DNA of 43,687 bases from Pseudomonadota bacterium. GTDB taxonomy: Bacteria; Pseudomonadota; Alphaproteobacteria; Rhizobiales; Rhizobiaceae. Positions within the stretch are counted from its first letter, which is position 1, and every line of letters begins with the position of its first letter. The stretch covers positions 1-43,687 of the forward strand of contig JAEWPB010000109.1 in the NCBI GenBank assembly GCA_023399465.1. The letters are read 5' to 3'. Shown here one piece after another: positions 24,183 through 31,985 of the stretch. A program made the position numbers and the translations under genes. Below the pieces are notes generated by a model. That model did not search any database. It was not told where the DNA came from and saw only the letters and a list, made by a program, of their open reading frames with translations.

Positions 24183-25417
24183 TGGCTCCGGATCGGGACG
24201 GCGGGGCAAATCCACCGCCACGGGCCGGCAGGCCGGGCGAGGATGCGGAGCAGCTCCACGTGGTCCGTCCGGCCAATTCCGGGCCACGGCGGCGTCGCGT
24301 CGTCGTCGTTGCCAGCTTTTCGCCCTCGCTGACGCGCTTTCGCCTGGAACTGCTGAAGCGGATGACAGAAGCGGGGCATGAGGTGATCGCGCTTGCGCCG
24401 GAAGACGACAGCGAGGTCAGCGACGAACTCGCCGCCATCGGCGTCCGCTTCATGGCCATCCCGATGGCAAGGGCCGGGATCAACCCCATCGAGGATCTGC
24501 AAACGATCGGCGCGCTGTGGCGCCGGTTGCGGCAGCTGAAGCCGGATGCGATCGTGCCCTACACCATGAAGCCGATCATCTATGGCGGCATCGCGGCGCG
24601 TCTTGCCGGGATCGGCGAGCGCTCGTTCCTGGTCACCGGTCTCGGATATGTTTTTTCCGACATGCCGGCCTCGGCAAGACACGGCCTCGTGCGGCGCCTG
24701 AGCGTCTGGCTCTATCGCCGCGCCTTCGCCGGGGCGCGAGTGGTCTTCGCCTATAACGAGGCTGATGTCGCCGACATCATCGACCACCGGATGCTGGGAC
24801 CCGAGGTTCCGCTGGTCCGGGTTGCGGGATCCGGCGTCGATCTTGACCATTACCGCTGCTCGCCGCCGCCGTCCGGTCCGCCGGTTTTCCTGCTGGTCGC
24901 GCGGCTCCTGAAGGACAAGGGCATACACGACTTCGTCGAGGCGGCGCGGATCGTCCGCCGCACGATGCCGCAGGCCGAGTTTCGCCTGCTAGGACAGTTC
25001 GATCCCAACCCGTCGGCAATCTCGGAGGGCGAGGTCGACGGCTGGGTGAGGGAAGGGATACTGACCTATCTCGGAGAGACCCGTGACGTGCGACCCCATC
25101 TTGCCGCATGCAGCGTGTTCGTGCTGCCGAGCTACTACCGCGAGGGCATTCCGCGCAGCATCCTCGAGGCGATGTCGACGGGACGGGCGATCATCACCAC
25201 CGACATGCCCGGCTGCCGGGATACGGTCGAACCCGGGGTGAACGGCTATCTCGTCAGGCGCGAGGACCCGCAGGCACTGGCTGCGGCGATGCTCGACTTC
25301 ATCCGCGAACCGTCGCGGATCACGGCGATGGGGGAAAGGTCGCGTGAACTCGCCACCCGCAAGTTCGATGTCCACGCGGTCAACCGCATGCTCCTCGTCA
25401 ACATGGGGCTGGCTTGA
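24179..25417 (+). CDS. Glycosyltransferase family 4 (PglA/CapM-like)
   Basis: A 412-residue GT-B glycosyltransferase. Residues 1-35 are a Pro/Gly/Arg-rich lead, so the true start may be later. The acceptor domain starts at RVVVVASFSPSLTRFRLELL and includes PDAIVPYTMKPIIYGGIAARLAG. The latter motif is typical of GT4 enzymes that act on undecaprenyl-diphosphate sugars, such as PglA and CapM-like proteins. The donor domain starts at PPVFLLVARLLKDKGIHDF (about residue 236), with the EX7E-like REGIPRSILEAMSTG near residue 320. The ATG overlaps the preceding GT's TGA, which indicates translational coupling. It could add the second sugar to the primer made by the transferase at 28.4 kb (inference). 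The gene converges on the flippase gene with 2 bases between. Confidence 0.9.
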   Translation: MMAPDRDGGANPPPRAGRPGEDAEQLHVVRPANSGPRRRRVVVVASFSPSLTRFRLELLKRMTEAGHEVIALAPEDDSEVSDELAAIGVRFMAIPMARAGINPIEDLQTIGALWRRLRQLKPDAIVPYTMKPIIYGGIAARLAGIGERSFLVTGLGYVFSDMPASARHGLVRRLSVWLYRRAFAGARVVFAYNEADVADIIDHRMLGPEVPLVRVAGSGVDLDHYRCSPPPSGPPVFLLVARLLKDKGIHDFVEAARIVRRTMPQAEFRLLGQFDPNPSAISEGEVDGWVREGILTYLGETRDVRPHLAACSVFVLPSYYREGIPRSILEAMSTGRAIITTDMPGCRDTVEPGVNGYLVRREDPQALAAAMLDFIREPSRITAMGERSRELATRKFDVHAVNRMLLVNMGLA

Positions 25418-25419
25418 CG

Positions 25420-26796
25420 CTAGATGGGTGCGGCCTGATCCCGTGCGGCGGCAACCTCGCCGAGACCGCGCCGATACCATATCCACATCGAACCGCCCCA
25501 GACCGTCGCCATGACGATGTGGGCGATGTTGGCGCCCATGGCGCCGATGAGCGGGATCAGCGCGAACGCGGTGGCGTGAAAGCACAGCGTCGCGGCGATG
25601 ACGCTGCGCAGCACCCGCTTTTCCAGTCCCATGGAAAGCAAGGCCGAACGCATGACCGCCCCGCTCAACGTCATGATGACGGCGATCGTCTGGACCATGA
25701 CCAGCGGTGCGGCGCCGAGGAACTCCGGCCCTGCGGTCCAGCGCAACAGGGGCTCGATGAACAGCGCCAGCAAGATGTAAACGATGATGCCGAAGCCGAT
25801 GAGCAAGCCTTCGATCTGCACGATGGCGCGGCGGAACTCGGCGATCGCCTTTGCCGCCCAGGCCCGGGCCAGATCCGGATAGAGCACGGCCTGCACCTGC
25901 ACGCCGGCCTGCTGGGCAATCCGCCCGATGCGCTTCGCTATGTGATAGAGCCCGGCGGCGACGGGATCGGCAAGCAGGCCGACGAGCAGGGTGTCGACCT
26001 CGTTGGCGCTGGAGCGGATGGTCAGCGACAGGTTTGCCGTCCAGGCGAAGCTCCAGATACCGGGAAAGCGTTCGCGCACCCCTTTCAGCGGCGCGGCGAG
26101 AATGCCGGTCACGCCCTGTTTCCGCAGCACTTGGAAGGCGAGGCCGACGAGGATCAGCGAACTCGCGATCTGCGACACCATCCAGATGAGCAGAAAGCCG
26201 AAGAGGCCGGCGCCGAGCAGATAGCCGCAGAGGCAGAGCAGTCCGCTGATCGCGGCAGAGACGAGCTGGCTGTAGGCGATCATGCGGAAACGGCCGGACA
26301 GGCGCAGCGCCGCCGTCGGCATGCCCGACCACTGGAACAACAGCACCGTGCAGAACATCACCAGCAGTGCGGTATTGTCCGGCGATATGCCGATGAGGGG
26401 CGTGGCGGTCAGTGCTATCGCCACGGCGACCAGCCATGCAAGCGAGGTGGAGCCGAAGTCGAGCAGCAGTCCGAATTTCAGAAGCGATTTGTAGTCGTCT
26501 TTCTGCTGGTGTTCCTTCAGTCCGGCGCCGTACTTGATCAACGGTTGCCAGCCCTGGAAGCTGACCAGCCGCTCGATCGCCCGTGTGTAGCTGAAGAAAA
26601 GCGCCAGCAGGCCATATTCATGGGGGCCAAGCGCCCGGGCGGTCAGCGCAAAGCCGACGAGACCGATGATGGCGCCGAGGAAATTGCCGGTGAGCAGATG
26701 CGCGATGCCGGACAGGCGGGCGCGCAGGCTCTGTTCTTCCTGCCAGAAGATCCGAAGGCGGCCGAGCTTCTTCGTCAATCTATCCTGGAATGCCAC
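25420..26796 (-). CDS. Wzx-like oligosaccharide flippase
   Basis: A 458-residue integral membrane protein of the MOP/MATE superfamily, polysaccharide biosynthesis branch. It has about 12-14 hydrophobic segments, beginning with LTGNFLGAIIGLVGFALTAR near residue 36 and followed by LGPHEYGLLALFFSY, a common early motif of this family (the short conserved G...YG step). A helical Arg/Lys-rich N-terminus is cytoplasmic. It should move lipid-linked repeat units across the inner membrane for polymerisation. The start is GTG at 26796, with GGAG 8 bases upstream. It is a single-gene minus-strand unit convergent with the GT pair and divergent from the export gene, so it needs its own promoter in 26797-27103. 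Confidence 0.9.
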   Translation of the reverse strand: MAFQDRLTKKLGRLRIFWQEEQSLRARLSGIAHLLTGNFLGAIIGLVGFALTARALGPHEYGLLALFFSYTRAIERLVSFQGWQPLIKYGAGLKEHQQKDDYKSLLKFGLLLDFGSTSLAWLVAVAIALTATPLIGISPDNTALLVMFCTVLLFQWSGMPTAALRLSGRFRMIAYSQLVSAAISGLLCLCGYLLGAGLFGFLLIWMVSQIASSLILVGLAFQVLRKQGVTGILAAPLKGVRERFPGIWSFAWTANLSLTIRSSANEVDTLLVGLLADPVAAGLYHIAKRIGRIAQQAGVQVQAVLYPDLARAWAAKAIAEFRRAIVQIEGLLIGFGIIVYILLALFIEPLLRWTAGPEFLGAAPLVMVQTIAVIMTLSGAVMRSALLSMGLEKRVLRSVIAATLCFHATAFALIPLIGAMGANIAHIVMATVWGGSMWIWYRRGLGEVAAARDQAAPI

Positions 26797-27103
26797 GGGA
26801 AAGGCTCCGCATCAGGAGACACCATGAACGACGCATTGATATTCATCCGGGACATCTGCCTTGCGGGGCAATGGAACTCTGATTGGCGCCTTCTTACAAT
26901 GCAGGTGTGCTTCACTTATCGTGACGGTCGCAACACCCCGGTCACTAGCCTTCATAATCCAGCCAGGGCTTTGCCGCTGACTGTAATTGCACTGCAGAAA
27001 TTTCGCCACAGCAGCCGCCGAATTTTGTTTCGCGGTCGCTAAAATTAGTGTCTTATAAAATAAAGTGTGACTTACTTTTGTTGTGGGTGAGGGCGGTATT
27101 CGC
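26797..27103. promoter_or_regulatory. Divergent intergenic region between the flippase and export genes
   Basis: These 307 bases must hold promoters for the flippase (minus) and for the nine-gene plus-strand unit. The right end is AT-rich: TATAAA at 27054-27059 is a plausible -10 for the export gene, without a good -35. A 72-codon plus-strand ORF (ATG 26824, stop ending 27042) has AGGAGA 5-6 bases upstream of its ATG, but its translation (MNDALIFIRDICLAG...) resembles nothing known to me and is probably not a gene. Confidence 0.5.
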
Positions 27104-28345
27104 ATGGCACCAAAAGTGATCGCTACGACTCTGTTTTTGCGCTCCGTCGCGCGTCTTGCAGCAATTCTTGGTTGGATCTGTCTCGGTTGTGCGCCGGTTT
27201 TCGCGGATGGCGCGGGCGACTACAAGCTCTCGCCGGGCGACATCATCACCTTCGATTTTCTCGATGACGCCGAACTGCCGCTGTCGCTGACGATTACCGG
27301 CGACGGGCAGGCGCAGTTTCCGATCATCGGTGGAGTGCGCGTTGCCGGGCTGACCGTGCCGGAGGCGCTCGACGCCCTGCGCGGCGAATACAAGACGCGG
27401 CAGATCCTCGTAGAGCCCAAGATCGCACTCAACGTTTCGACCGTGCGGCCGATCTTCGTTCTCGGCGAGGTCAAGAGCCCCGGCTCCTTTCCCTTCTATA
27501 CCGGGCTGACGGTCGAGCAGGCGGTCGGGCTGGCCGGGGGGACGCAATCGGCGGTGACCAATCCCTCTGACCGTATCATCGCACGCGCACGGCTTCGCGG
27601 TGAAATTGAAGGGGCGACCGCGGAGATCGTCCATGAAGCGCTCTATGCCGCGCGGCTGGTCTCGCAACTGAAGGGCCAGGACAAGATCGATCTCGGCAAC
27701 CTGCCGGAAAAGGCGCAGCCCTACATGCAGAACATTTCGATGGACACCGCCATCGAGGTCGAGGAGCAGATCCTCAAGACCGATCTCGCCACCAGCAAGG
27801 CGCAGGCGGATATCCTCACCCAGGGGATCGCCGAAACCGAGCAGGGGCTGAAGATCCTCGGCGAGCTCATCGAGCAGCAGAAGCAGGTGCTGAAGAGCCT
27901 GTCCGAAGACGTCGTACGTGCAAGCTCGCTTCGCCAGCGCGGGCTCAATACCGCGGCCGATCTGTCCCGCACCCAGCGCACGGAATCCGAGGAAAAGGCG
28001 AGGCTTCTCGAAATCTATTCGGAGACCTCGCGGTCGCGACGCGAACTGGGCAGCTTGCGGCTGGAACTGGCCAAGCTCCGGGCCGACCGCGAGAACGATA
28101 TCCTGACCAAGCTGCAGGAGCGGGAGATCGCCATCGAAAAGCTGATCGCCACGCGAAATTCCTCCGAGGAGCAGTTTTTCCTGATGGCTTCGGTTGCCGC
28201 TGACGAACAGAAGAAGCAGCAGACGATCTCCTTCGCCTACGAGGTGCGCCGCAACACCGGCAACGGGACCGAGAGCATCGCCGCCACCAGGTTTACGGAA
28301 GTCGTGCCGGGCGATGTGATCGTGGTCAGCATTGCCGGGATGTGA
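27104..28345 (+). CDS. ExoF/Wza-like polysaccharide export protein with coiled coil
   Basis: A 413-residue exported protein. The N-terminal hydrophobic stretch ends in ICLGCAPVFA. This may be a type I signal (cleavage after VFA) or a weak lipobox (LGC with Cys at -3), so lipid attachment is uncertain. The polysaccharide export domain starts at YKLSPGDIITFDF and includes LTITGDGQAQFPIIGGVRVAG. An SLBB-like part follows (RPIFVLGEVKSPGSFPFYTGLTV). Residues ~205-360 form a long Glu/Lys/Leu-rich coiled coil not found in classic Wza but typical of ExoF-type proteins. ATG 27104 follows GAGGGCGG by about 6 bases; GTG at 27083 is an alternative. It is first in the plus-strand unit and partners the ExoP-like protein in transport. 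Confidence 0.88.
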   Translation: MAPKVIATTLFLRSVARLAAILGWICLGCAPVFADGAGDYKLSPGDIITFDFLDDAELPLSLTITGDGQAQFPIIGGVRVAGLTVPEALDALRGEYKTRQILVEPKIALNVSTVRPIFVLGEVKSPGSFPFYTGLTVEQAVGLAGGTQSAVTNPSDRIIARARLRGEIEGATAEIVHEALYAARLVSQLKGQDKIDLGNLPEKAQPYMQNISMDTAIEVEEQILKTDLATSKAQADILTQGIAETEQGLKILGELIEQQKQVLKSLSEDVVRASSLRQRGLNTAADLSRTQRTESEEKARLLEIYSETSRSRRELGSLRLELAKLRADRENDILTKLQEREIAIEKLIATRNSSEEQFFLMASVAADEQKKQQTISFAYEVRRNTGNGTESIAATRFTEVVPGDVIVVSIAGM

Positions 28346-28445
28346 GGGCGAAACAACCAGGCTGGATCTCGGGCAAGCGGCGCCGCGACTGCCTCCCGGA
28401 CACTGCCGTCGTCCGGAGTGAGCGGGACTCGAACTGGAGAGAGCG

Positions 28446-29132
28446 ATGGGAGTGATGAACGATCAGACGGCCGGTGGCCTTCATCATGGCACCCATATGC
28501 CGGTGATCCACCCGGGCAATGCGCTCGACAAGGCGATCGCCACGGTGCTGCTGGTGTCCTGCGCGCCGCTGATGGCGTTGACGGCCGCCGTTGTCGGCGC
28601 CAGCGTCGGTAGCCCGCTGCTCTTTCGCCAGATGCGGGCGGGGCAAGACATGACGGAGTTCCCCATCAACAAGTTCCGAACGATGAAGGAGCTTCGTGAC
28701 AGAGATGGCGTGCTCCTGCCCGACGAACAGCGTCAGACGCGGCTGACCGCGGTCTTGCGTCGGCTTCGCTTCGACGAACTGCCGCAATTGCTCGCGGTCT
28801 GGCGCGGCGACATGGCCTTCGTCGGACCACGGCCGCTGTTGCTGCAGACGATCCTCGACTTCGGCGAGATCGGCCGGCTCAGATGCTCGGTGCCCCCGGG
28901 CATGACCGGCTGGGCGCAGGTGAATGGCAATACCCGGCTGACGAACCGGCAAAAGCTCGCGCTCGACATCTGGTACATCGACAACCGCAGCCTGCGCCTC
29001 GACCTGCTGATCCTGCTGCTCACGGCGAAAACCCTGGTTTTCGGCGAGCATGTGAATGCCGGCCGTCTTGAAACGGCCGAAGCCCATTTCTCGAGACGCT
29101 GCGCCGCCCTTGGCGCAAGCGGACAGGAGTAG
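28446..29132 (+). CDS. Initiating sugar-phosphate transferase (ExoY/PglC-like)
   Basis: A 228-residue monotopic polyprenyl-phosphate glycosyl-1-phosphate transferase. It attaches the first sugar-1-phosphate of the repeat unit to undecaprenyl phosphate at the inner membrane. One hydrophobic segment (about residues 29-55) is followed by the family core: FPINKFRTMKE (about residue 75), LRFDELPQLLAVWRGDMAFVG (Asp-Glu catalytic pair) with PRPL, PPGMTGWAQVNG, and DIWYIDNRSLRLD. The length matches ExoY and PglC rather than the longer WbaP type. ATG 28446 follows GGAGAGAGCG. It lies 100 bases after the export gene and 5 bases before the formyltransferase gene. The presence of a 4,6-dehydratase in the locus suggests an amino-sugar primer, but the specificity is not readable. 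Confidence 0.93.
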   Translation: MGVMNDQTAGGLHHGTHMPVIHPGNALDKAIATVLLVSCAPLMALTAAVVGASVGSPLLFRQMRAGQDMTEFPINKFRTMKELRDRDGVLLPDEQRQTRLTAVLRRLRFDELPQLLAVWRGDMAFVGPRPLLLQTILDFGEIGRLRCSVPPGMTGWAQVNGNTRLTNRQKLALDIWYIDNRSLRLDLLILLLTAKTLVFGEHVNAGRLETAEAHFSRRCAALGASGQE

Positions 29133-29137
29133 AAGCG

Positions 29138-30055
29138 ATGCGGATCGTCCTTGTCGGCGCTGTGGAATCGACCCAGGAAGCGCTGGAAACACTGATTGCC
29201 AGCGGCAATGCGCCGGTCGCCGTGATCACCCTGCCGCTGGAGACGCTGTCGCGCCATTCCGACTGCGTCGACCTCGGGCCGATCGTGCGCGAGAACTACA
29301 TCGGCATCCACCATACCAATGACGTCAACAGCGACGAGACCCTGCACTTTCTTTCCGGGATCGAACCCGATCTCCTGCTGGTGGTCGGCTGGTCGCAGAT
29401 CTGCGGGGTGAAGTTCCGCAATGTCTGCCGGCTCGGCGCGATCGGCTTCCATCCCTCCGCCTTGCCGAAGCTGCGCGGCAGGGCGGTAATCCCGTGGACG
29501 ATCCTGACCGGACAGACGGAAACCGGCTCGACCTTCTTCTGGCTCGACGCCAGCATCGACGCCGGCGATATCGTCATGCAGAGGGTTTTCCCGGTGTCGC
29601 CGGGAGAAACGGCGCGGAGCCTCTATGATCGCCACATCCAGGAACTGAAGGCGATGATCCCCGATCTGGTGGCGGCGGTTCAGTCCGGCAATCCGCCCCG
29701 CTATCCGCAGGAGCATTCCGATGCGACCTTCTGCGCGCGGCGCACGGCCACCGATGGCCGGATCGACTGGCATGCGCCGGCTGCCGAAATCGTGACCTTG
29801 GTGCGCGCGGTCGGCGATCCCTATCCCGGCGCCTTCACCCGCTACGACGGTTCCGCATTGTACCTCGATACGGCGCGGGTGTTTCCCGAGGGTCGGCGCT
29901 ATATCGGCCTGACCGGTCAGGTTCAGACCCACACCGAGCAGGGCTTCGTCGTGCGCTGCGGCGACGGCGAATGCATCGAAGTCACGGAGTGGCGCATGGA
30001 AGACGGCAAGAAGCCGCGCCGGCACGCCATGCTCGGCGGCGGAGGAGGCATGTGA
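29138..30055 (+). CDS. Formyltransferase-family protein, probably sugar N-formyltransferase
   Basis: A 305-residue protein with the fold of methionyl-tRNA formyltransferase and N10-formyl-THF-dependent sugar N-formyltransferases. The catalytic region is GAIGFHPSALPKLRGRAV (about residues 99-116) followed by TGSTFFWLDASIDAGDI (about residues 129-145). The His and Asp of the usual Asn-His-Asp triad are present, but the Asn two residues before His is Gly. The N-terminal part (IVLVGAVESTQEALETL) is Rossmann-like; a C-terminal domain with RIDWHAPAAEIVTLVRAVGDP matches the family. It is 5 bases after the transferase gene and overlaps the PIG-L gene (TGATG). tRNA formylation is unlikely in this context; an amino-sugar target is inferred. 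Confidence 0.85.
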   Translation: MRIVLVGAVESTQEALETLIASGNAPVAVITLPLETLSRHSDCVDLGPIVRENYIGIHHTNDVNSDETLHFLSGIEPDLLLVVGWSQICGVKFRNVCRLGAIGFHPSALPKLRGRAVIPWTILTGQTETGSTFFWLDASIDAGDIVMQRVFPVSPGETARSLYDRHIQELKAMIPDLVAAVQSGNPPRYPQEHSDATFCARRTATDGRIDWHAPAAEIVTLVRAVGDPYPGAFTRYDGSALYLDTARVFPEGRRYIGLTGQVQTHTEQGFVVRCGDGECIEVTEWRMEDGKKPRRHAMLGGGGGM

Positions 30056-30741
30056 TGGACGATATCACCGCCATCTTCGGGCGCACGCTCGTCATTGCGC
30101 CGCATCCCGACGACGAAGTGCTCGGCGCCGGCGGCACGATCGCGCGGCTCGCCGCTGCCGGCGCGGATGTCTATGTGGCAGTCGTCACCGAAGGCCGGGC
30201 ACCACAATTCTCGAAGGAACTGGTGGCGCATATCCAGTCGGAGGCGCGCGCCGCGCACCGCCATCTCGGGGTGAAGGACACGTTTTGGCTCGGGCAGCCG
30301 GCAGCCGCCCTTGCCGAAATCGCCCATGCAGTACTGAACGCCGCCATAGCCGACATCGTCGCCAAGGTGGCGCCGCATACCCTGATGATCCCCTTCGCCG
30401 GCGACGTGCACATCGACCATCAATTGACTTTCAACTCGTCGCTTGTGGCGGCCCGGCCGCATCGGGGCGGCTTTCCCAAAGTCATTCTCGCCTACGAGAC
30501 GCTGTCGGAGACCAACTGGAATGCGCCTTATCTGACGCCGGGCTTCACGCCGAACGTCTTCGTCGACATCAGCGATCACCTTGAAGCGAAGATGGCGGCG
30601 ATGCGTGCCTTCGTGTCGCAGTTGCGCCAGGCGCCACACGAGCGGTCGCTCGAGACATTGACCGCGCTGGCGACGCTGCGCGGAGCAACGGTGATGAAGC
30701 CCGCGGCCGAAGCCTTCGTCCTCGTTCGGCATGTGATCTGA
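30055..30741 (+). CDS. PIG-L/LmbE-family N-deacetylase
   Basis: A 228-residue zinc-dependent deacetylase-fold protein. The zinc motif APHPDDEVLGAGGT is at about residues 13-26 and the second ligand motif HIDHQ is at about residues 119-123. Relatives remove acetyl groups from N-acetylglucosamine in GPI, mycothiol and bacillithiol precursors, and from tailoring intermediates. The ATG overlaps the formyltransferase TGA by one base (TGATG), so the two are co-translated. One reading is deacetylation of an N-acetyl amino sugar so that the free amine can be formylated by the neighbour; the reverse order of action is also possible. No signal peptide, so it is cytoplasmic. Confidence 0.9.
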   Translation: MDDITAIFGRTLVIAPHPDDEVLGAGGTIARLAAAGADVYVAVVTEGRAPQFSKELVAHIQSEARAAHRHLGVKDTFWLGQPAAALAEIAHAVLNAAIADIVAKVAPHTLMIPFAGDVHIDHQLTFNSSLVAARPHRGGFPKVILAYETLSETNWNAPYLTPGFTPNVFVDISDHLEAKMAAMRAFVSQLRQAPHERSLETLTALATLRGATVMKPAAEAFVLVRHVI

Positions 30742-30788
30742 CCGCATCCCGCAATGCCCATTCCGCAAACGGCAAGGAGTTGTGCCCC

Positions 30789-31985
30789 GTGACAGGCTGG
30801 CCGGTTTATGATGAGGAGCAGATCAAGGATGTCGCCGCTGTCCTCCGGTCGGGGGAGGTGAATGCCTGGACCGGCCCGCATGTTCGCGACTTCGAGGAGG
30901 CCTATGCCCGCTTTCTCGGTACCCGTCATGCGATCGCGCTTTCGAACGGGACGGTGGCGCTCGAACTCGCCCTCCATGCCCTTGATCTTCGGCCGGGCGA
31001 CGAGGTGATCGTCACGCCGCGCAGTTTCATCGCTTCGGCTTCCTGCGTGCCTTATGTCGGTGGCATTCCCATCTTCGCCGACGTCGATGCCGACAGCCAG
31101 AACCTGACCGCCGAAACCATTGCCGCCAGGATCACGCCGCGCACCCGCGGTGTCATCGTCGTGCATCTCGCCGGTTGGCCGTGCGACATGCCGGCGATCA
31201 TGCAGCTTGCTGCGGAGCGCGGGCTCTGGGTGATCGAGGACTGCGCCCAGGCCCATGGCGCCGAGATCGACGGTCGCCCCGTCGGCAGTTTCGGCGACAT
31301 GGCCGCCTTCTCCTTCTGCCAGGACAAGATCATCACGACAGGCGGCGAGGGCGGCCTGCTTGCCATGAACGACGAGGCGATGTGGCGACGCGCCTGGAGC
31401 CGGAAGGATCACGGCAAGGCCTATGACGTGGTCTTCCGCAAGGATCATCCGCCCGGCTTCCGCTGGCTGCACGAAACGATCGGAACCAACTGGCGCATGA
31501 CCGCCATGCAGGCCGTGCTCGGCAGCCGGCAGCTGCAACGGCTGCCCGGCTGGCAGGCTGCCCGCGCCCGCAACGCGGCGATCCTTGTCCGGGCCGTCGC
31601 CGGCATTCCGGCTTTGCGCGCGCCGCTGCCGCCGAAAAACCTGCGCCATGCCTGGTACAGGTTCTATTGCTTCGTCGTCCCCGAGATGTTGAAGCCCGGC
31701 TGGGACCGTGATCGTATCCTTGCGGCGATTACCGGCGAAGGCGTGCCCTGCTTTTCCGGAAGTTGTTCCGAGATCTATCTGGAAAAGGCGTTCGTCGACC
31801 TCGGTCTGGCCCCGGCCGAGGGCCTGGCCGTGGCTCGCGAACTCGGCGAAACCAGCCTCGCTTTCCTCGTCGATCCGGCGCAGAATGAAGCTGCAATGCG
31901 CCGGGCGGCCGCTGTCATTCGCACCGTCGCCACGGCGGCGAGCTGCGACCGGCGCGACATGAGGGCAGGAGCTGGGCGACGATGA
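30789..31985 (+). CDS. DegT/DnrJ/EryC1/StrS-family sugar aminotransferase
   Basis: A 398-residue PLP enzyme that aminates keto sugars. Conserved parts are HAIALSNGTVALELALHAL near residue 51, GDEVIVTPRSFIASAS near residue 73, VIEDCAQAHGA near residue 150 (Asp contacts the PLP ring) and FSFCQDKIITTGGEGG with the PLP Lys at about residue 180. GTG 30789 is chosen because AAGGAG (30774-30779) lies 9 bases upstream; the longer reading from TTG 30780 has no room for a ribosome site. With the 4,6-dehydratase it could form a 4-amino-4,6-dideoxy sugar. It is the only gene in the run with a gap upstream (47 bases) and it overlaps the PHP gene by ATGA. Confidence 0.93.
   Translation: MTGWPVYDEEQIKDVAAVLRSGEVNAWTGPHVRDFEEAYARFLGTRHAIALSNGTVALELALHALDLRPGDEVIVTPRSFIASASCVPYVGGIPIFADVDADSQNLTAETIAARITPRTRGVIVVHLAGWPCDMPAIMQLAAERGLWVIEDCAQAHGAEIDGRPVGSFGDMAAFSFCQDKIITTGGEGGLLAMNDEAMWRRAWSRKDHGKAYDVVFRKDHPPGFRWLHETIGTNWRMTAMQAVLGSRQLQRLPGWQAARARNAAILVRAVAGIPALRAPLPPKNLRHAWYRFYCFVVPEMLKPGWDRDRILAAITGEGVPCFSGSCSEIYLEKAFVDLGLAPAEGLAVARELGETSLAFLVDPAQNEAAMRRAAAVIRTVATAASCDRRDMRAGAGRR

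Noticed and set aside
25414..27042. 542-codon plus-strand ORF across the flippase gene
   Set aside because: Antisense to a clear membrane flippase; the translation is a charged, repeat-poor artefact of high GC content.
26824..27042. 72-codon plus-strand ORF with an AGGAGA site
   Set aside because: The ribosome site is good, but the composition is like the AT-rich intergenic DNA, it resembles nothing known to me, and it overlaps the expected promoters of both flanking units.
28419..28437. tRNA T-arm-like sequence (GTTCGAGTCC on the minus strand)
   Set aside because: The flanking bases cannot form a 5-bp T-stem, and no acceptor, anticodon or D arm is seen; it lies in the 100-base gap before the sugar transferase gene.
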